From: Desulfarculales bacterium UBA696
GTDB taxonomy: Bacteria; Desulfobacterota; Syntrophobacteria; Syntrophobacterales; Syntrophobacteraceae
Length of the DNA stretch: 64,000 nucleotides
Assembly: GCA_002298995.1 (NCBI GenBank)
Contig: DBMO01000037.1
Coordinates: 124,001-188,000, forward strand
Direction: 5' to 3'
Shown here one piece after another: positions 60,932 through 64,000 of this stretch. A program made the position numbers and the translations under genes. Below the pieces are notes generated by a model, which saw only the letters and a list, made by a program, of their open reading frames with translations, was not told the DNA's origin and ran no database searches. Position 1 is the stretch's first letter. Each line of letters opens with the position of its first letter.

Positions 60932-62437
60932 ATGCCTTCTCCACGGATAGTTTGTGTTCTTGGTATGCATCGGGCCGGGACAAGCGCTCTGGCCAGAGCT
61001 CTTATGTGTCTGGACGTTGGGCTTGGGGATAATCTTCTCGCCGCGGGGGAAGACAACCCAAAAGGTTTTTTCGAAGACCTGGAGGTCCTTGCCCTGAATG
61101 AGCAACTCATGGAGAGAATAGGGCGGAACTGGGCCTCGATCTCCCTCATTGACCCGGAGGAATTATCGATTGAAATCCACCGGGACCTCTTCGAAAAAGC
61201 CGTATCTGTCGTCAAGGAGCATACATCGAGGTTTGCCGCCTGGGGGTTCAAGGATCCGCGGGTTTCCCGGCTTTTACCCTTCTGGCAAAAGGTCTTCGAA
61301 CACCTTCGATTATCTGCTGCCTACTTGATCTGTCTTCGAAACCCGATAAGCGTTGCGCGGTCCCTCAAGACCCGAAACAGCTTTCCTAGTTCATGGTCAC
61401 ACCTGATGTGGCTAGAACACTACTACTGCGCATTCAGGCATACCGAAGGCAAACCCAGCCTGGTGGTCGACTACGATTTGCTTTTGGCCGAGCCCAAAAT
61501 GCAACTCGATCGGATTGCATCTTTTCTGGGGCGTCCAGTTGGCGAATTCGAGGATAGAATTCAATCTTATTGCAGCGATTTTCTAGACCCCAAGCTTTGT
61601 CACAGCAGCCTCGCCGCGGAATTGAAAAACCGGGACCATGGCGTGCCGGGTTTAGGCAATTTTCACGACTGGGCTTTGAAGCTGGCGAGGGACCAAGCTC
61701 CCGAAAATCCGGCCGGTAATGAATTATTGTTAAGAATAGGTGAATCGTTGCACACTTTGTCCGGGGTTTTGGAACTTTTCGATAACCAGAAGTCGCGCAT
61801 CGACTCGCTTGTTTCGAAAAATAAGGAGTTTGAAGAGTCGAACAGCTTTCTGCGGTTCGAAGCCGCCAACCTTAAAGAGTGGAACAACTCCCTTGCGTTG
61901 GGGTTTAATTCTCTTCAGTCCTCTATCATTAATCTCCAGTCTACTACAGATTCCGGGCAGGCCTCGCTTTCGTCCTTGCAGTCGCAAATCAATTCGTTAA
62001 GGGATGAAAATATCGCGCTTAAGCGGGATTGTGATAAGCAGCAGGCCGAGCTTTCGCTAATAAAGGAATCGCTGATATCGAGATCAAAGTTATTTGGCAG
62101 GCATTTTGTTCGAGACCTTATTTCAAAATCTCCCGGGAAGACCTGGGAGAGGATCAGGGATGCCCGCTTGATCATTCGCAGCGGACTGTTCGATCAGGAT
62201 TACTATTTGAGGCGTTATGTCGATGTAGCCATCAGCGGCATGAATCCTCTGGCTCATTTTATATTGTATGGGGCCGAGGGAGAGCGCGACCCCGGTCCCA
62301 ACTTCAGTACATCCGATTACCTGCGGAAAAACCCCGATGCAGCTGCTTCGCGTATTAACCCTCTGGTTCACTATATCCGCTGCTGCCGGGAGTGTGGGGC
62401 GCAATCTTTACCGCCAAGCGACCAAAAACAAGTCTAA
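60932..62437 (+). CDS. Sulfotransferase-like protein with coiled coil and glycan-enzyme tail
   Basis: A 501-residue protein in three parts. Residues 1-255 are a sulfotransferase-like domain with the 5'-phosphosulfate loop 'GMHRAGTSAL' near 10-19 and a possible 3'-phosphate site in 'ICLRNPISVARSL' near 132. Residues 270-385 are a long helical, probably coiled-coil segment. Residues 405-485 carry two copies of the 'FD..YYLR..VD......PL.HF' motif seen at the ends of glycosyltransferases that build surface polysaccharides. It should transfer sulfate from PAPS to a glycan. The next gene is APS kinase, which makes PAPS, in good agreement. No membrane segment is seen. Confidence 0.78.
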   Translation: MPSPRIVCVLGMHRAGTSALARALMCLDVGLGDNLLAAGEDNPKGFFEDLEVLALNEQLMERIGRNWASISLIDPEELSIEIHRDLFEKAVSVVKEHTSRFAAWGFKDPRVSRLLPFWQKVFEHLRLSAAYLICLRNPISVARSLKTRNSFPSSWSHLMWLEHYYCAFRHTEGKPSLVVDYDLLLAEPKMQLDRIASFLGRPVGEFEDRIQSYCSDFLDPKLCHSSLAAELKNRDHGVPGLGNFHDWALKLARDQAPENPAGNELLLRIGESLHTLSGVLELFDNQKSRIDSLVSKNKEFEESNSFLRFEAANLKEWNNSLALGFNSLQSSIINLQSTTDSGQASLSSLQSQINSLRDENIALKRDCDKQQAELSLIKESLISRSKLFGRHFVRDLISKSPGKTWERIRDARLIIRSGLFDQDYYLRRYVDVAISGMNPLAHFILYGAEGERDPGPNFSTSDYLRKNPDAAASRINPLVHYIRCCRECGAQSLPPSDQKQV

Positions 62438-62484
62438 GATAACCTGCAATTTAGCTCTTCCAATCGCCCTTTATAGGAGTTGAG

Positions 62485-63129
62485 ATGAATGTATTACAGA
62501 AATCAACAAATATTACGTGGCATCGCACTCAGGTCACCCGCAAGGATCGGGAATCCATTCTGAGCCAGTGCGGAACCACCATCTGGTTTACCGGCCTGCC
62601 GTCTTCCGGCAAGAGTACGACCGCATTTGCCCTGGAGTATGCGCTTGCCCAACGTGGTTTCCTTGCTTACGTGCTCGACGGCGACAACGTTCGGCACGGC
62701 CTGAACAAGAATCTGGGGTTCGCAGCCGCTGACCGCGAGGAAAATATACGTCGCGTCGCGGAGGTTGCAAAGCTGTTCGCTGACGCGGGAATCATAGCTA
62801 TAACGAGTCTTATTTCGCCCTACAAAAAAGAACGCGATTTTGCGCGCCGCACACATGCGGAGGCGGGACTGGGGTTTTTCGAGGTATTTGTGGATACGCC
62901 ACTTGAAGTGTGCGAGTGCAGAGACCCCAAGGGGCTTTACGCGAAAGCCAGGAGAGGGGAACTGAAGGGATTTACCGGAATCGACGATCCTTACGAATGT
63001 CCTCCGAGGCCTGAAATAGTCGTGAAAACGCACGAACAGGCGCCCGAACAAATCGCCGAGCAAATCATCGCCCGTCTGATCGAGGCCGACCGGCTGCCAT
63101 CAAAGCAGAAAGCCCTTCACGGCCGGTAG
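62485..63129 (+). CDS. cysC: Adenylyl-sulfate kinase CysC
   Basis: A 214-residue APS kinase that phosphorylates adenosine 5'-phosphosulfate to PAPS. Walker A is 'GLPSSGKST' near residue 35; the APS-binding 'LDGDNVRHGLNKNLGF' follows near 65, then 'REENIRRVAEVAKL' near 85, 'SPYKKERD' near 111 and the lid 'DPKGLYAKARRGELKGFTG' near 149. In a dissimilatory sulfate reducer APS goes mainly to AprAB; this kinase makes PAPS for sulfation, agreeing with the sulfotransferase-like gene 47 bases upstream. ATG with AGGAG upstream. Confidence 0.96.
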   Translation: MNVLQKSTNITWHRTQVTRKDRESILSQCGTTIWFTGLPSSGKSTTAFALEYALAQRGFLAYVLDGDNVRHGLNKNLGFAAADREENIRRVAEVAKLFADAGIIAITSLISPYKKERDFARRTHAEAGLGFFEVFVDTPLEVCECRDPKGLYAKARRGELKGFTGIDDPYECPPRPEIVVKTHEQAPEQIAEQIIARLIEADRLPSKQKALHGR

Positions 63130-63241
63130 GCGGCTTGATATTTAGCCGTGGAACGAAATGCAAAAGTTCGAGTTTATCTATAGATCGAAACATGGCCGGC
63201 TCTGCCGATTATCCTTTTGCCAAAACCACCAGGAGGTCTAG

Positions 63242-64000
63242 ATGGCGCAAAACGAAAGCCCCGGGATAAGTGAGTTGCTCAATTTTGCGGTAGAAACGGT
63301 TAAAAAGGCCGGTGAAGAGGCCCTCTCGCTTTATGGAAAAGGAAGCCTGGAGGTAAAATTCGACGAAGAACTCGTAACCGAGGCTGAGCTGAGGCTGACG
63401 GGTTTTTTCAGGGAGAGGCTCAACTCGGTCTACCCGGGACACGGCGTTTTCGGCGATCCGCTGCCTGCCGAGGACTATGTTCACGGCGAGAAAAGATACC
63501 TGTGGATTCACGATCCGCTCGACGGTGTAGCCAATTTCCAGGCAGGAATCCCTATCTGGGGCATCTCGCTGGCTCTGCTCGAAAATTTTTGGCCAGTTAT
63601 CGGGGTGACTTACATGCCGGTCACCGGAGACCTTTTTTATGCTGTCGCGGGTCAAAAGGCTTACTGGGGAGAAAAGGAAATCAAAATCCCCGATACAGGT
63701 GAAATCAGCAACGAATCGGTGCTCCTGACCTATTCGCGTTTTCACAACCACTTCAATTCGACTTTTCCCGGCAAGATCAGAAATCTTGGCTCGACCGCGG
63801 CCCACATATGCTACGTCGTCCGGGGCCGCGCGGAGGCGGCTTTGCTGGCCAACGCATCCTACCGGGACCTGGCCGCCGCGCAGATCATTCTCATGGCGGC
63901 CGGCGGAAAAATCCACCGGCTTGACGGCAGGGAGTTTCACCTGAGCGATTACCTGGGGGGACAGAGGATCACTGATCACCTGATCGCCGCGCCTGAGGGA
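63242..64000 (+). CDS. Inositol monophosphatase/CysQ-family protein, truncated by window end
   Basis: The frame begins with ATG after AGGAGG and runs 253 codons to the last base without a stop, so the gene continues beyond the window. The fold is that of inositol monophosphatase/CysQ/FBPase: 'IHDPLDGVANF' near residue 92 corresponds to the metal-binding DPLDGTTNF motif, and 'ICYVVRGRAEAALL' with 'YRDLAAAQIILMAAGG' (near 195-225) to the C-terminal metal-site region. The usual Gly-Glu-Glu metal ligands are replaced by 'FGDP' near 72, and Thr-Thr of the DGTTN motif by Val-Ala, so activity may be altered. Position after cysC suggests removal of PAP after sulfation. Confidence 0.8.
   Translation, partial: MAQNESPGISELLNFAVETVKKAGEEALSLYGKGSLEVKFDEELVTEAELRLTGFFRERLNSVYPGHGVFGDPLPAEDYVHGEKRYLWIHDPLDGVANFQAGIPIWGISLALLENFWPVIGVTYMPVTGDLFYAVAGQKAYWGEKEIKIPDTGEISNESVLLTYSRFHNHFNSTFPGKIRNLGSTAAHICYVVRGRAEAALLANASYRDLAAAQIILMAAGGKIHRLDGREFHLSDYLGGQRITDHLIAAPEG

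Noticed and set aside
1..64000. CRISPR arrays, transposases, phage genes or defence systems
   Set aside because: No regular direct-repeat array, no recombinase or integrase-like protein and no restriction or toxin family was recognised in any frame.

Overview
The window reads as chromosome of a strictly anaerobic, sulfate-reducing or syntrophic member of the Desulfobacterota (former Deltaproteobacteria). Pointers are a complete quinone reductase complex locus (qrcABCD), a dodecaheme cytochrome, an NtrC-type sigma54 regulator, a DnaA with altered Walker B and sensor motifs, and many TTG starts. The species cannot be named from the sequence. No phage, transposase or CRISPR array is visible; broken DNA is limited to a kinase-like pseudogene beside tRNA-Met and one doubtful frameshifted secreted ORF.

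Layout. 0-5 kb: DUF1488 protein, structured RNA and strong terminator, dodecaheme cytochrome c, DUF2333 membrane protein, queD, tRNA-Met, pseudogene. 4.8-8.8 kb: ihfA, then an Mla-type lipid transport operon (STAS-MlaE fusion, MlaF, MlaD, lipoprotein). 8.8-12.4 kb: dnaA-like gene and a MEMO-AMMECR1 fusion. 12.5-24.1 kb: a rearranged kdp potassium module, read leftward: sigma54 response regulator, histidine kinase, a 32-codon membrane ORF, kdpF, kdpA, kdpB, a long kdpC, and two kinase-less pieces of KdpD. 24.6-31.1 kb: beta-propeller protein, tRNA-Glu, tRNA-Gln, a single-domain receiver, an amino-acid ABC permease and binding protein without ATPase, an RNase II/R-family enzyme. 31.2-40 kb: mutS and a divergent tandem-duplicated uvrA of 1892 residues. 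40-45 kb: glutamine amidotransferase, cytochrome c, SRP RNA with a conserved 5' extension, TraB-like protein, HAD phosphatase, nadB. 44.9-51.6 kb: two unknown membrane proteins, then qrcDCBA. 52-58 kb: EEP-family hydrolase, nitrilase, MoeA-PBP fusion, PflX-like radical SAM protein, Nramp transporter. 58.2-60.8 kb: inverted repeat, two tandem universal stress proteins around a degenerate receiver. 60.9-64 kb: sulfotransferase-like protein, cysC and a truncated CysQ/inositol-phosphatase-like gene.

How it works together. Qrc would link periplasmic hydrogen or formate oxidation, through cytochrome c3, to the menaquinone pool. The kdp genes appear to be under a two-component system with a consensus sigma54 promoter and two upstream palindromes in front of the kinase gene, replacing the usual KdpDE pair while keeping KdpD's input domains as separate proteins. 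The right end holds a small PAPS-metabolism set (sulfotransferase, APS kinase, PAP-phosphatase-like). The most unusual items are the rewired Kdp regulation, the double UvrA, the extended SRP transcript and the two uncharacterised membrane genes behind qrc.
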